A stretch of DNA of 64,000 nt from Phoebastria nigripes (Eukaryota; Chordata; Aves; Procellariiformes; Diomedeidae): assembly GCA_035582835.1 (NCBI GenBank), contig JAYKAV010002976.1, positions 193,639-257,638 on the forward strand. The letters run 5' to 3'. Shown piece by piece: positions 1-15,000 of the stretch. Both the position numbers and the translations under genes were made by a program. The notes under the pieces are model-generated. The model had not been told where the DNA came from, did not search any database, and saw only the letters and a list, made by a program, of their open reading frames with translations. Every line of letters begins with the position of its first letter. Position 1 is the first letter of the stretch.

Positions 1-3000
1 TCAGAAACCCACTAAAACACAGTTAAATATCTTTGAAGTCAATGATACTTGATCATGTAACATTGGAAGTACCAACATGCTAATTGATGGAAATGACAAC
101 ACATTTTTAGAAATTCATATTGTATTTTACAAAACTCTTTAAAAAGTTGCAGTACAGTTTCCTCAATTCTAAGTGTTCTTTTCAATTCCTGTGAGTAAAC
201 CAGTAATTTATATATTGCTTCAAGAGCAGAGGCAGAACCCGTATTCACATTCTTGTGTATATTCCTTTAATTACAGGATATCCATGAATCTGTATCATGA
301 GCAGGAAAAAATAAGCGCTGAAATAACAATCAGTGATTCCATAAGGTGAAATAAGAGGTTATCTTTCATAATTTCATTGATGAAATAGTCAACTGGTAGC
401 AGGAAATTCTCTCCAGCTGTTGATTGGAATGAAAGACGTTTTACTGGGTACTAGTCATAGGATTTTTTATTCATAAGTACATTCCTTTGTGTTTCAGTAA
501 AACTAAATCAGACTTGGGTAGTGTGATTAATTCATGCATGGAATAAAAACCATCAAAAAGCACCACTGTATACAAGATTTTTTAGTGATATGTGCACACT
601 CCTTTACTATTGATAAGGAACTCGGAAGAAACAGTAACACACCAGTCCTTTTCCTTTTCAACTGTACCTCAGTACTAGAGCCTGTCATTTCTGCTGCAAT
701 TTCCTAAATACTACATGTTCGCTTTTCAGGAACCACTGACATGTATCCAGTAAAAGACCTGAGGAGAAGGGCTAACATGATCATAAATCACTTGCAGTAC
801 TGCAGTCTTGGTGTTTTCAGGAGAACCTGTTCATCATAACATAAATCAGAGCTGACTGAAGCCTACGATGCCAACAAATGATTGTCTCAGAGGTCCAGGA
901 AGACAGTGAGCAAGAGTCATATAACCCAGAGATCTCTGCATGCCGAGACATCCTTTCTCAGCCAGCGCAGGACAGCTAGAGAGTCCCAAAGCATCCTAAC
1001 AGAAACCACAAAGCATCTGTTTCTCGAATTATGTCAGCCTTTGTTCTTACTCTTTTGTTTCATTCTCCCTGTGAGAGAGCTCAATTTTCAGCTACAGTTT
1101 TCTTTTTGTAGATTGTTAGCATATTACCTAGTAGGAACACCATACTAGACTGAGGAAAAATCTTATTTAAAAGGGTCACTATAGAATAAGGAATAAAGAA
1201 TATTACCTCACTCAGCTTTCCATAATAACGTTCCAGGCTGATTGTTGTAAGTCCAAACACCCACTGCCTCTCTTGTTTCTTTACTTTGACTGCCCCTAGT
1301 CTGAGAGAGACAGAATTACCCATTAAATCTCAGGTTATTCTGTTACTGCATACATTTCCTTCTGTTTTAATCTGTTATTTTTATTTGTGTAATTCTGTTT
1401 TCCTTCTTCCCTACTTTCTCATTTAATCTTGTAAATATTAGCCTATGTAGTATTCTTGCTTTTTTCCTCTTTTACAATGGATTGCAGACAACTGTTTCCC
1501 AACCCAGAAGGCTTAAATTACAGTATGAATATAGATTGTGAATTGCCTTAGATTCTTCATAATTACTAAAGACTGACTTTGTGCGGTAACATAACTGTCT
1601 GCATAGAATGCTGGAAGGCTTTTACCCTAATGGTTACATTCATAATGCATAAAACAGTATACTATCTTATAGCTACATTGCAGTTCATATGCCTTTGGCA
1701 TAAGTAACAGCTTTAAGTAATATGGAATTTATCGTCTGTCCTTCAACATCTGATAAACCACATTCTCCTTCAGGGGTGCTTTTCTTTTCCAAGATACTGA
1801 TATTCCCAACTGTCAGCCCTTTCAATTTCTACTTCATTTTTAAAGGGTCTGTATGGTCATCTCAGCCACACTATTTTCTCCAGATTGTCTCAGTGATGGT
1901 AATATGTTTGATTATCTTCTCTACAGGTATCTAATATTTAAAATTTGAATTTTTTCACATATAGATTGTAGGGCCAGTTTTCTCTCTTTTTCTATTTGGT
2001 AAGTTTCTGGAGAATTGTTTTGTCTAATGGAGCAGTACGTGCATTTTGTGCTCTGAAACAATGTCGTTTCCAATTCATTACATAAGGAGAAATGAGGCAT
2101 CTTGTGAAGTACNCATTAGAATATGAAGTCAGAAAGTCTGCATTGCTAAGCCAGATTGGTCTTTGGGGAAATTGGATATTTCCACCCCACTAAAAAGCTA
2201 TTATAATCACTTTCTTTTGACTGCCAAGCAAGCTGCACAAGAGACTCCATTTGCTCCTTCCTTAATGCATCTGACTTCTAACACCTCACTTTTGAGTCAA
2301 AGCAAGAGATTTTACCATTCTTGTGAATCTCTTGCACCTCCTGATTCGCAACCTTCATTCCCATACTGGTTTCACTAGATTCTAGCACCCTTGCCAAGTC
2401 CAGGACAACGTAAACTTGCAGCAACACAGGAACAATATCTTCTGAATTAAACACTAATTCCTCCAAGGCCCAAAGTGCAAAGAGGAAGAGTAAAAACAAT
2501 AAATGGCGTTTATATCTAGATAGTATTTGTAACCTTTATACATTCAACCGTAGCTTCCCAGCTTTATCTCTAGAGCACAATGCAATGGAGGAAAAGCTGA
2601 AGTTTCTCATCTTCTGTGTAAACCAGTCTTTTCCTATCTCCTCCACTCTGCCCCCTTGCTCTGATGTGTTTGGGGTAGAACTGTCTATGATCACACATTT
2701 CAGGCTTGAGAGAAGTACTCCATTCAAGGCTGCAGGAATCAGACATACTTTCTTCTGTACTCATGATCAAGCCATTGTTATTTTAAACCACTTGAAGCAG
2801 TTTGCCTGGGCCTTAGCTTTACCTCCATTGAATTTCCTGTATGTTTCAAGTTAACGATATGCATTGAGAAAGGATAGCATCAGACAAATGAGCTCATTTA
2901 TATACGATATATCATTATGTTTTGAAAAAAATATTTACAAATCCAATATATTCTGTTTGTCTCTGGGACTGCTGATCAGCTCAAGGGATTTATAGCCATG

Positions 3001-6000
3001 ACATTTCCCATACATCTGGGAATTCATAGCGGGAGTGAAAGTCATCAAGGAACACTGCTTGGGATACTGCTTTGTGTTTTGCTATCTGTTCTAAACATAC
3101 TGCACAGTCCAAAATTTATTTATAGGCAATTAATCATACCCTCAAGGAACTACTAGGAAAGTCCATACTAGGAAGGCTTGGACTTTAGCAAATCTAAGTC
3201 TACAGCCTGATACCTCAATTTCTTAATACAGGTACCCTCAAGCTACAATTCCTACGAAAGTATTTGACCCCGCAAGGAAAGATGGCAAATCTGGAGCCAG
3301 ATTACAGAGTTCTTCTGAAAAGAGATCCAGATCTGGGAATCTGATTCTGAAATCAATTGTTCTAAACGCAGAAAGCAAACTGTAGCACAGAAAACTAATA
3401 CATGTTAAGGGAGCGTTCTACATTCATGTATGTACATAAGCCATGTAAAATTTTTAGGAAGAGGTCATATCATTTATTAAACCAACTGATAGAGTTAGAG
3501 AAAATGGTTTGCTAAGAGAAAAATTTGAAATATAAGAAACCATAACCATGAGTTCTGAAGAATCAAAAACACACAAGAACTGCAAACAGCTTCTTTTGTA
3601 CAGCTCAGACATATATCTTAACAATAAATAAACATGAAAGACTGCCAGCAGCAAAACATTCAGTTGGATTTCAGGATAAAACAAGATTGCTTCAATGTCC
3701 CCAGTTAAGTGTGTTTTTGTAGTCTGCTTTCCCAGGCTCTAGATCATTNCCATAGGCTGTTTTGCTTTTAGAGTATGGCTATATCCAGTACCCTGTTAAG
3801 CAACAAAGTAAGTATTTTTCAAGTCTCTATCAATTTTTCAAAAGAATTAAAGTGTCTAAGCTGGTATTTATTCTAAACCCTTTGAAATGAGAATTTGTTG
3901 TTCAGCCCAAAATATCCATTCAGGTTATTAATAAACCATTGAATTTATGTGAAGTGACTTGATTGACAAGCTTTCTGTGGATCAAAAAGTCATTTGCAAC
4001 CTAGGTACTTGTCTCTTTAACATATTAACAATTTATTAACAGCAAGCATTCCAAAATTTTTCTTTTTGTATCAAAGTCATTTAACAAAATCTCCAGCAAT
4101 AAGTTTAATATTTTAAATTAATCAGAATATTTTTAATTCATCACACTACAGATGAAAAAATGTGCACATCACTAACTTTATCTACTGAGTTTCCCTTTAA
4201 CACATGAAATAACTCATCTGCATCCTTAGTATGCTGAACAATGAATCAAAAATCTCACAGTCCAGAGCAAAGCTTAACAACATGAGCAAAGGTAATCTAT
4301 CCAAACCAAAAGAATTGTGATATACCTCTTGTGCAAATCACGCAAGTCATGCTTTGCCTTTAAACTCATTTTGATTATTTGATATAATGAGCAAAAACCA
4401 TTTGCAAAGTGACTGTCATTTCATTAAGTTACTCCAGAGCTAAAATTTAGCACTTTATTTTAAAACTCCACTTAAATTCTTCCAGGAAAACACGGTATAA
4501 ATTCAAGCTGGGTTTTGTTGAAGTGCCCTTCAGGAAATGGCTTGTATTATCTGCAAAACATGCATGTGGTAGTAAAAGAAAAAGAGCTCCCAATGGAGAT
4601 AATGTAGTAAAGTATTATTAACAGTCTTCAGCCTCAAGTGGTCATCCCTTGCATCAGACTTAAGATCTGCAGGTCTGTTTCCTAAACAGTCTAAAATAGG
4701 CGAGAAGCGGCAACTAGCTAATTATTGGTTTCTTGGGTTTTATTTCTATTGACAAAGCAAACGTCTTTAAAATTATCTGTTACTGTCTATCCATTAGGCA
4801 AGTTTTCTTCTTGTTACTGACTGCGCATTGCTGAAGTCATGCATTAATATTTCTACTTTCCTTGCTCCTTTGACCCTTTCCTTCCCCTTTGACTGCAAGA
4901 AAGCTTATGAGAAATAAGAACACAGGCAGCAGGCGTTTCCCTACAGCAACCATGTTCTCAAGCTAAAGAATGTATTTTCACCTTTTTTTTCCCCCGCATT
5001 ATGTTACGTTAAAGAAAAAAAACACGTAATTCTTGCAAATAGCCCTATGGCATCCCATCTGGCCCAAAAAAAGACAAATATTTTCCCTAAGCGCTGGCTG
5101 AGGTGCGTTCCATCTGGAATCACTTTTCTCCTTATTTGTGACAGATTGACTATGTGTTATATCATAAGAAAACAACCAAACAGTAATTTCCTAGTCCATC
5201 AAAAGCGAAAGTCAACAAAAAAGAAGTATACGTGAAATGCAGTTTCTTCAGCTTCCCACTTTTGACCTCTGCAACATTTTCTTCAGCATCTTCCTGTTTC
5301 TGTCAAACCATCTCTCTTTATATAGATTTTAAATCATTTTATTCTAGTTATAAATTTAAAACTGATTTCCAAGGCTAACAATGATGGACCTTAGTGCTTT
5401 CTTATTGCTATTTAATTGCCTTACCACCACCAGCGCTTTGACAAATTGGCTAAGACGTATCTATTTTTTTCCAGTTTCATGTTAATAGTCTTTACTTTTA
5501 TGGTTTAACGTCTTGGTGCTTTTTAAAACTCAATGTGTAGCGGGTAATATGTTCAACTCCAGGAGATCTGAACCTTGGCTAGGAACACACCAATGCAAGA
5601 CAGAATTTTCACTTGGTCGGGGCAGATGGCTGTAAAATACAGAAAAGAACTGTATAGTCGTAATTATTTCTGCATTATACCACTTAAGCAGCAGAATGGC
5701 AAGTCACACCCCTGAACAAGAAGAGCACTTTGCCTGCAACTTGCAGGTAATTTTATTAGGCTTCAAATAATGAAAGAAAAGCTATGATAATTTTAGTAGA
5801 TTTCAAATACTAAATATTTTAAGCCCACCAGCAATCATCAACCTCCTTATATTTAGAAGTGCCTGAAAACAATATGTATTTCATTGTATGGTTGAATCAT
5901 TTCTCAATGGGATATTTTAGAAGTACTGAGTGATTCAAATGTGATTCAAAAAATATAACCTTAATATGCTTTACTCAGCTCAGGATAAAAGGTAGGAAAT

Positions 6001-9000
6001 AAAATTCCAGATATGGTATAGTCAGATCTTTGAAAAAGATAGTTCATTTCTGAGGCACTATCTCCAGTGTTCTCAAGCTGGATTAAGATTTTGAGAGGAG
6101 TGAAAAGCAGCCAGATTTTTTTTCACATGGATTTTGCTGGAAATATTAAATACTTCATAATTTTCTCCTCCCAAGCTACCTATCAAAATGTAAGCTCTAC
6201 TTATTTACAGCATTTCCTACCTCTCTCTTGCTATCAAGATGCTGAAAAAGACAGTTTCACCCCTCTAAGCAATGTGTCACATAGAGCACACATTGCATCC
6301 CTGATGTTTTTATTAACATGGGCATACTGGGTTTCCAGGTGAAAATTGAAGTGCTTCTGCTCACTATGAAGACCAAAATAATGATGCTTTGTTTGTTTAT
6401 GAAATACATTATTATGGCTCATGATACATAAATGATGGTTCACAGAAATCATACAGCAAAATACTTTCCCATGATTAAAGTTCACCTTTAGCTCCAGCAA
6501 TAATGACAACACAATTTTAACAGTTTTTCTCTGTTGACAACCAAAATATCAATATTCTCAGTTACTTGCAGTGTATGCATATATCAGTCCTATGAAGGAC
6601 TGATAAATGAATGGTCCTCGCAAGAGGACTATATTTATGTATCTGGATCTTGAATACTATATTCTATACTATATTATATGACTGATGGGNTTTTTTTTTC
6701 CTTTTAAATTACAGAAGAGTGCACACCAGATAGTCTGGAACTTAAGCTTTCATGAAATCCAAATAAGCATCTCAGGTGAACTGTGTAATTGGCTGTAGTT
6801 TAGTCATTTCAGTTTTAAGATATGGTGATACCACAGAAATGAATTAAAACTTTTCCTCTGCAGACATTCAGGTTTCAACAGACCTGAAGAATATTTTGCT
6901 TTCAAAATGCTGTGTACTGTTTGATATTAGGTGGGGGTCTTACCCTCATGACCTTTACAGTAGTTTGGACTGGAATTTCCTTTTCTTGTTTTGTGGTCCT
7001 TGAGATGAGTTTGTGCATGTTTTTCAATGATCTTTTTGGATTGAAAACACTTTTCAGGAGCTGCAGCACAAGTTGTGTGTCCAAAGTTATTATTTGCCCT
7101 TGTGCAAATAGTTCCTTCACTTTCTGCATCACTGTTAGCCAAGCTGCAGAAACAAATTACAAGATTTAGTAGAAATCTTTTACTAAATTTCTCTGTCATT
7201 TGCTAATGAGTTAAATCTCCCTGTAAAATTAATAGCAGATCTTGAAAGTTATGTAAATGCCTTCATTAACCAAACTCTTGGCCCTTTTTTATTAATTAGA
7301 TCTAAAAGCTTATGTAAAACTTCACCAGCTTTGCCTATGAATTTTATTCTTCACATTCACATTGCTAAGCAGTCCTTTAAAGACTCACTGACTTTGTGAT
7401 TCTTAATTGGTGAATTCCCCCTAATGCAAGCTAGAAAGAAAAATGCCTGCGTTGAANTTCTTGTGGACAGAAACCTTTTTCTCTGGAAATGAAATCTTTA
7501 CTTCTAAGCTATTCATTGATGCCCGCTCCTTAAACATTTCATATTTCTTACCTGTGAGATAAGTCATCTCTACAGCTTTTAATTTTGATATTGTAAACAG
7601 ACGATTACGACTGCACACAAGGATTAAGTGCTGGAGATGATGAAAAATAGCCTCAGAGTTAAACTGCTGAAAAGACATTTTAAAAATAGTTACAGACTGT
7701 ACGGAGAGTATCAGTAAACAGAAAGCTTCTGATGTGGTATCGCCTGAGTCTTCATCATTTATACTCCTCTGTTGTCAGCTCACTAAACCCCGCAAAACTG
7801 CAAAATTCCAGTCATCTTGTAAATTGGGAATGACCTTGTTTCCTTTGGTCATAAAATGCGACTATAAAAGAATGAGTGTAATGTGACATGATGTGTACAT
7901 TTTTATTAGAATACTTTGCATTTGGAAGCTGAAATGTGAGCCTTTTGTGTGTGGTAAGTCATTGATCAATTTAATGTCAGAACTGCTCACTGTGCTGTAA
8001 AAGCTTTGTTCTCTTTCACTGCCGTAGCCCGTAGTATCAGACATTCCACTGCATGACTACAAAGCAACACAAAGCCCAACCATTTTCCACTGTCTTCTCA
8101 ACTGCTGCAATCATGTTCTGTAATAACTGAAAAATCACTCATTATTAGTCCAAGACCACAGCTTTCTAACTCAGAGAATAGGATTCAATGCCTGTTTTAT
8201 AGACATGTGAAAAATGGGATAACAGATTACAGGGTGAAGAATCACAAGCATTGAAATGATTAACCTTTAAGTACCACCATGCAAGCCACAGTTATATTAT
8301 GAACATAGTTGTTTAGACTATCTCTCCAGTTTTTATTTTCCACAAGATTCAAGAAATATTCTACATTTATCTCAGTGTTTACATTGGCTCACAATTTTCT
8401 GTGCCTATGAGAACTGTCAATATACACCACTCTTTTCTAGTCAAAAGAANGTGGCCTCTCCTGAGTTGCTAACTGTTGCATATATGGATTTTTCGGAGCA
8501 TTGTGCTAATACTAAAACTCTGCAAAGTGGTACATCAATCACATCTAAGTCAAACTGCTGGTAGAAATGGAGGAAGGAAAGTCAGAACACAAATGACTTC
8601 TTTCAAAACAATGTGGATATCTGTGGTTGTCCAACACACTTGCTGAGCCTGGGATCCTGGAAAAGCATAAGCTGTATGAACTACAGTAGCCTTATTTGTC
8701 CCAAAAAAGAGGCAACTTCCAATACTAAGAATATTAACCAGTTCAGGATTTTGTTAATTCTCAAGAATATGAACCCTCACACAGCAAGCAGCATTCCCGA
8801 GGTGACAGAATGACCATGCTGATGATGGGCACACTAGCATGACTGCCGCTGTCCCATGCATAAATACTGAATTTATAAAAGGTGCTTTGGATTGTCTGTC
8901 TTCTAGGTGTCTTTCTTTTGTTATATTCAAGTGACAAGTTAGGGGCAGAGAGGCAGCAATCCCTAATACCTCGCCACTAAGTATGTCTCAGTACTTACAG

Positions 9001-12000
9001 CTCCATTTTTTTTCCCTTTCTCTTCCTCCCTGCAGCTTTCTTTTCCTTTCTCCTACTAGTTTTACAAAGTTATTGTAAACTTTTCATGTTCAAACTAGCT
9101 TTTACAATCTTGCTTCTCACGTATATGCAGAAATCTCAATCATCCATATCAAAACTTACAAAATTGACATTTTGTCATTTCAGGAAAATAGTAGCCAAGA
9201 CTAAACCACATTTTATTTAGTGGTTTATTTATTTGTCCGAGCCAGTGTTACCACATGAGAGGTAAGAGCGCTGATCTTCACAACAACTGGGACACATCTG
9301 TGTTTTTTCATATTTACATTTGGTTTTGTTCGCTGCCGTGCATTACAGAAGTGCATTTCTCACAGTACTATCTTTCAGACAACAGCACCAATTTAATAAA
9401 TTTCTCTTTTCGCTCACTAGGGGCTGGGAACAGAACCTTGGACCTTCAAACGTGACACNCAAACTCATCCATGAAAAGCTTCGGTTCCTATTAGCGTTCC
9501 GGCCCTCAGCAGCCCTGCAAAGGGCAGCACCCATCCCTCACGAGGATGGACCTAGCTCAGCCACGCAGAGCCTTACACGCCTGTTTTGATAATCTCAGTA
9601 AGAAAGAAAGAAAAAGAAAAAATAAATAAAAAAAAAAATACACAGGGTAAAGGGCAAGCTTCATAAAAATGAGCAATTGAATCCTTTAAAGTGAAATATG
9701 TTTTAAAACTTCCATTTTTCCATTTATGTTCTATAAAATATAAATAGAAAATAAAAAAGGTGGCTAGAAAAATAATATGTCGTAATTTCAATGAGGTCTA
9801 TGAGATACCTGGTATTATTTTTCTGCAAGTAATACAATTTTGCTACATTTCCAAATAAATATCTTTAGTACTTCTCAGCATTATTCAAATCAGAAACTTT
9901 CAGGATTGTTACAACCTTACGAAGTAACAAGTGTTTGCTTTCTATACCCTTATTTAAACATAAAATTATTTTATAGCATCTTTGATCTCAGAGCATGCTT
10001 TGTGGCATATACATGGACTATTTTTCCCACTACTGAAATGCAGCCATCTCTGAGGTGAAACACAGCACCTGTTTAATTGTATTCAAAGCACTATACAGCA
10101 TTTAGAACAGATTACAGTATCCAACTGAAACTGCAGAAAGTATTTTCCTAGACAGAACATAGCTAACTCTACTGGAATTTGGCCATAGCATTCAGGTTAA
10201 CACCTCTGTGTTGCAGGAAAGATCACCTGTGGAATTTTCTCAGTATTTACTTATACTCCTTGTATGCTTTCATCCTTGTTTAAAAGTAAACTAGTCCTTC
10301 CAGAATGGCATTGAGAAACAGTATACATTAAAACTGGATTCGCTTGCAATGAGACACGTTCACAAAATCTTACTTTTTGAGGATTTGCAGGAAACACATG
10401 CAGTGCTCTTTGAACAGCCATATAAATTTCTTTCTCGGTCTTTGTGCCTACTGAAAGAGAGCTTCATATCTCAGAAGGGAAATGTTGTTAATGCCACTGT
10501 CGTTAGAAAATCCTAACAAGAAGATGCTACAGCCTTTAAATGCCATTATCAGTGCCATGCTGGTTAAACCTATAAATTTTTGGCTAGTATCTAAATGTAC
10601 TGCAGCCTTTGGGGTGCCAGACTACTGGAAGTAAGCACTAGTTTAGACTTCTGAGGAATTTTCCCTATTTCATCCTTATAGAGGATATGGCAGGGATATG
10701 TTAGCAGAAGGAATCAGTATGATATGACAGCTTCAGAAGAGACTTGCCAAAAGAACGTATGACACATGGTGGGATGAAGGGCAAGTCAATAGGATAACCC
10801 TCTCCATTTCACTTTTTCATTAGTCAGTTTATAGAGTCTTGACAACTATCTGCATCAGGAAATAAAAGGAGGATGAAGCCAAGTGTTTCTGTAATGCAAA
10901 GCTGTTAATTTACAAAGAACGTACAAAGACCTGTTTGTCAGAATACAGCAGAAATCAAACAACAGTAGATGGTTCCTTTGCTCTCAGTTCCAAAGACAGC
11001 ACTTAGCCAAATGTGAATACAACCATACTACTAAATAAAAAGGAGATGAGCTGCTCTCTTGACCCTGAGGCACCCCCAGCTCCTTTCCATACACCAAAAC
11101 TACTCTCTTCCCCTCCTGAAATGCTGCATCCATGTCCAAACCATCTAACTCTGAATCATGCCCAGGCATAAAAGGAAAAAGTAATCAGGGAGTGTGTTAA
11201 CAACAAACAGTATTGTTTGCTATGGGCCAGCATCCAACTCCATGCCCCAACCCTGTTGTATTTATAAGTACAGACACAGCCCATTAGTCTTTTCCCAAAG
11301 CCAAAATTCCCCTTTTACAGGGAATTTGATTGTACAAACCTTTTGTACTTTCTTCATTTCTGTCTTTTTCACACTTACAAAGATTCAAGGAGATTTTAAA
11401 AATGGACTGAACAAAGTTACCTGTGGCTATTAAATGTGACAGTCCACAGGCAACCTCCAGTTTAGGGGTCTGTAACCACTGACTGCCAAAAGCTGTAAGC
11501 ATACATTAACCAGAGGAAGGTTCAGTTATATTGGCCATTTTCACAGAGTCTAAATGGACTTCTGTACTAAGTATCTTATGTCTGTTTTCTGACATCTAGT
11601 TGCAGTCAGAGCCAGCTGAAACCACTTATTTTATTAAATTACAACAGAATTCACTGATTTTCATGGCTCAAGCTCTACTCCAGGATTATATATGATCTAA
11701 CTTCATTGTAAATTTCAGCTTCTAGACATCTTAGAAGAACCAAGTTTCTTTTTAAATTTATCCTCAGTGAAAGCCAGCTCACCTGCCTTGCCTGCCCTCA
11801 ACAGAATAATATGTATTTTGAGGATGGAGAAAAGACAAAATTACACATGGTTAAAAACCTTAAGCATGAGGATTACTCCAGGAGGAATTTTGCATAAATC
11901 CTTATATCCAATCCCTACAGTTTTCAAAAGAACATCAAAACTGCAGTACTGTGCGATGCCCAAACAATTCCAGACCCAGGACCATCCAACATTGCACCCT

Positions 12001-15000
12001 GCCATTCTGTGGATGTTCATAGCAAGAGGAGGGATCCCAGGATCCTCCAAAAGCATGCAGATGCCCAGCCTCTGTTGAAGGGAAAAGGACACTCTGCACA
12101 ATCTTTAGTCATTCTGTACTAAATAGATATCTCCATATATTTTAGAAAAGAAGCTTTTTGAGTAAGCATGAATAACCTTGATCACTCAGAGAAATAAAGA
12201 GGACAGAACAGAAAAGGGTGATTTCACTAAACTCTTCTTCTCCCATTAGATCCATCATCATATCACACATCTGAGGGAAAAACTTATGAGGTGTTACTGA
12301 GTATCTGATATAAATGTTATTGAAAATTAAAATGGCAAGAAATCAACTGAAGAAGTTTTTGTTTTCATTTCAGTTAGTCCTTCCCTGCCCATTTTTTTTT
12401 CCCCCAGCTATTTCAATTAACTGCAAACTTTCTTAAAGGACACTGCCCAGCCTGCTTCTAATTTCAGGCAGTTCTCATCATGAACTAAGCCTGCTGTAGA
12501 CACACTACTTTGTTACTCTGGACACTTGGGAATTGCTAACAGCAGAACACAAGAGAAAAGGTGGGAAAAAACCATGAAAATTCTCTCCAAGAACAATGTC
12601 TTCCTTCATTCAAAGGAAGCTCCCTGAAGCCTGAAAAATGAACAAGCGGATAGCTAAGACCACTTCAGAAAGAATGTCACCTCAACAGCATTGGTATAGA
12701 AGCATATAATGGACAGCAGACTTTAAAAATCCCTTGCTCAATACTTTTACTATCAGTGGAGGTGCCTGACGGAAGAATGTCACTGTGTATGCACAGATGA
12801 GCTGGTGAAAGGATATTCTCTAGAAAGGGCACATACCTCTCAATCTGCTCTTACAAAGAACGTGGATATTACTACTCACAAGTAAGACTGCAAAGCCAGA
12901 GGGTTTTGTTGAACAAAAACATAGAGTTAGATGAAGAAGCTAATGTTTTCTCAGTGTTTCTAAATTCAGAGAATTGGAATTGAACTGAAAGGGCAAAGAT
13001 ATACTTGCTCAGTCCACGTGAGCTCTATGAATTTTAATTGCTATTCAAATTCTGAGAACTTTGCTTTATACATGCATTAACCTTATGTGAATAAATAATA
13101 ATGCTCAGGAACATGACTAATGTACTAACATAGATTTTTTAAAATCAATGTACTACTGAGTCACCACTGGAATATATCACATGAAGAAAAAGACCTCTAT
13201 ACACTATAGAAGAACAACACTTACAGCAAGGAAAGCTTTGACTTTGATGCATGAGCTTACTTTCTAAACCTAACCTGTCAAAGTACAAACTTACTGAGAT
13301 TTAAGATTCCTGACCTTGCTCTGCTTCGAAGGAAGTTATTTAAGACATCTGAGCCATGAGTATGCAATCACTTTGATCTCTATCTGCATAAAATGCAAGG
13401 TTTTAGGCAAAGCCTTCATGGCATTTACCCATGAACACGATTTTGAATTTTAAGAAATATTTGGGAATGAGGTAACTTTTTTTTTTTAACATACATTAAA
13501 TAAGCTGACATCAGGGTTAAGTGACTGCTGCTGAATATCACCATCTCCTCTTTCCTACAATCACTGTTTCTTTTCCTCCAGTCAGGAGGTAACTAGACAT
13601 TTTTCATGGATTTATGAGTGTGTGTTCACATATTGCTGACTCTCAGGACATTTGCTTTGTTGATATTCCTAATACTGACGTTAATTACTTTTTATAGTAC
13701 AGAGATTATCATACCTCAGTTGTGATCATGTAACGTTGAGCTGTATTCTCATTTACATTAGACTTTATTTAACCCAAATCAAAATGTAACAGGATCTCAA
13801 AGTGAAAGTAAATATCAGAGACTAGAAGAGCCTCCAACTTCTTCTTATATAATAACAATAAATAAGGGCATTCATACAATACCTTAATAATACCTATAAT
13901 ACCCCTAATAATTTATAATATAATAATTGAGTATTACGGAACTGGTATACAGTAACTGTGCTAACAACACTGAAATTGTTACAGATTCACATACTTTTAC
14001 GTGAGATCAAAATATCACATCTGCAGTCATTCTGTATAAATATTTTAGCTTTTACTGACTTTAGGAGAAGTTAGCTATGAAAAGAGGAAGTTGTCATACC
14101 AGTAGAAATTTCAGGGTAATAAAGAATAACGATCAGATTTTAGAACTGCTGTTGCTTTCTAGCTCTTGTTCAGAAAACTACTTCATAGCAGTTTATCATA
14201 GACTAGAAATGTGAAATTGCACCTTTTTAAAAAAACAAAAGCGAAACACAGAGCTGAAATGAAACACAGATCATGAGGTTTTGTTTCTGCTTCCTAACGA
14301 GAAGAGAATAACTCTTCAGTTATTCTGTGGTTTCTGGTAAGATCTTTGTATATGTGATTTCAGATGTGTTTCTCACAAAAATTTTCTACTATTTGCCTGC
14401 CATTTTTTAATTTACCCAAATACTTAGGGCAAAATACAGCTAAAGTTTTAGTTCCTTAACAGAAAGGATTTTGGACATTTCTACAGTTCTGATAAGAACA
14501 CAAACAAAACACAGTTCCAGTAAGTATTTCCACTGTTCAGGAAAGAAACCTTTTCAGAGACATATCATTCCCACAGATGTCTTCCCTTGCAATACTACTC
14601 TGAAGCAACTATTTGACAAATGGGTGCATGTAGATACATAGAATATTGACTATTACATTGAAAAAGTAATGTCCCTGTCTAGGGGAAAGGTGTAGCCTAC
14701 GTAAACAAACCCAAGTTTAGCATTAAATTTGCAGCAGTATAGAACACAGCTGCCACATACTTACTTACAGTCCTAGAAGAACAGTTTTGCAGCTTTCCAG
14801 TGTAAGCTATACTACTGTCAGTCCCTGGGCTAGGGCTGCATTAGCAGACTCACATATACCTCTATAACCTGCCATCATCCCTGCACTGCAGTGCAAATGT
14901 GCTTTAAAGCCCTTGTGCAGTTATAGGGGATCTAACTTCAGCACCATGGGGAATCCAGATACCAACTATATGGTAATTTTAAATTATGTAACCAGTACTA

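Noticed and set aside
2278..3360. Further minus-strand exon-like pieces (and at 1201-1295, 39-200, 5694-5724)
   Set aside because: They can be forced into phase with the 6.9-13.3 kb series, but only by choosing weak donors; the freedom of choice makes the fit uninformative.
8279..8302. ATG reading MQAT, the first residues of the other known OLFM3 first exon
   Set aside because: The next codons are V-I-L and a stop, with no hydrophobic leader and no donor, so the match is coincidental.
9255..9590. GC-richer stretch with overlapping frames on both strands ending before an A-rich tract
   Set aside because: Considered as a tRNA-derived SINE or retrocopy, but no A/B box, polyadenylation signal or known protein could be found.
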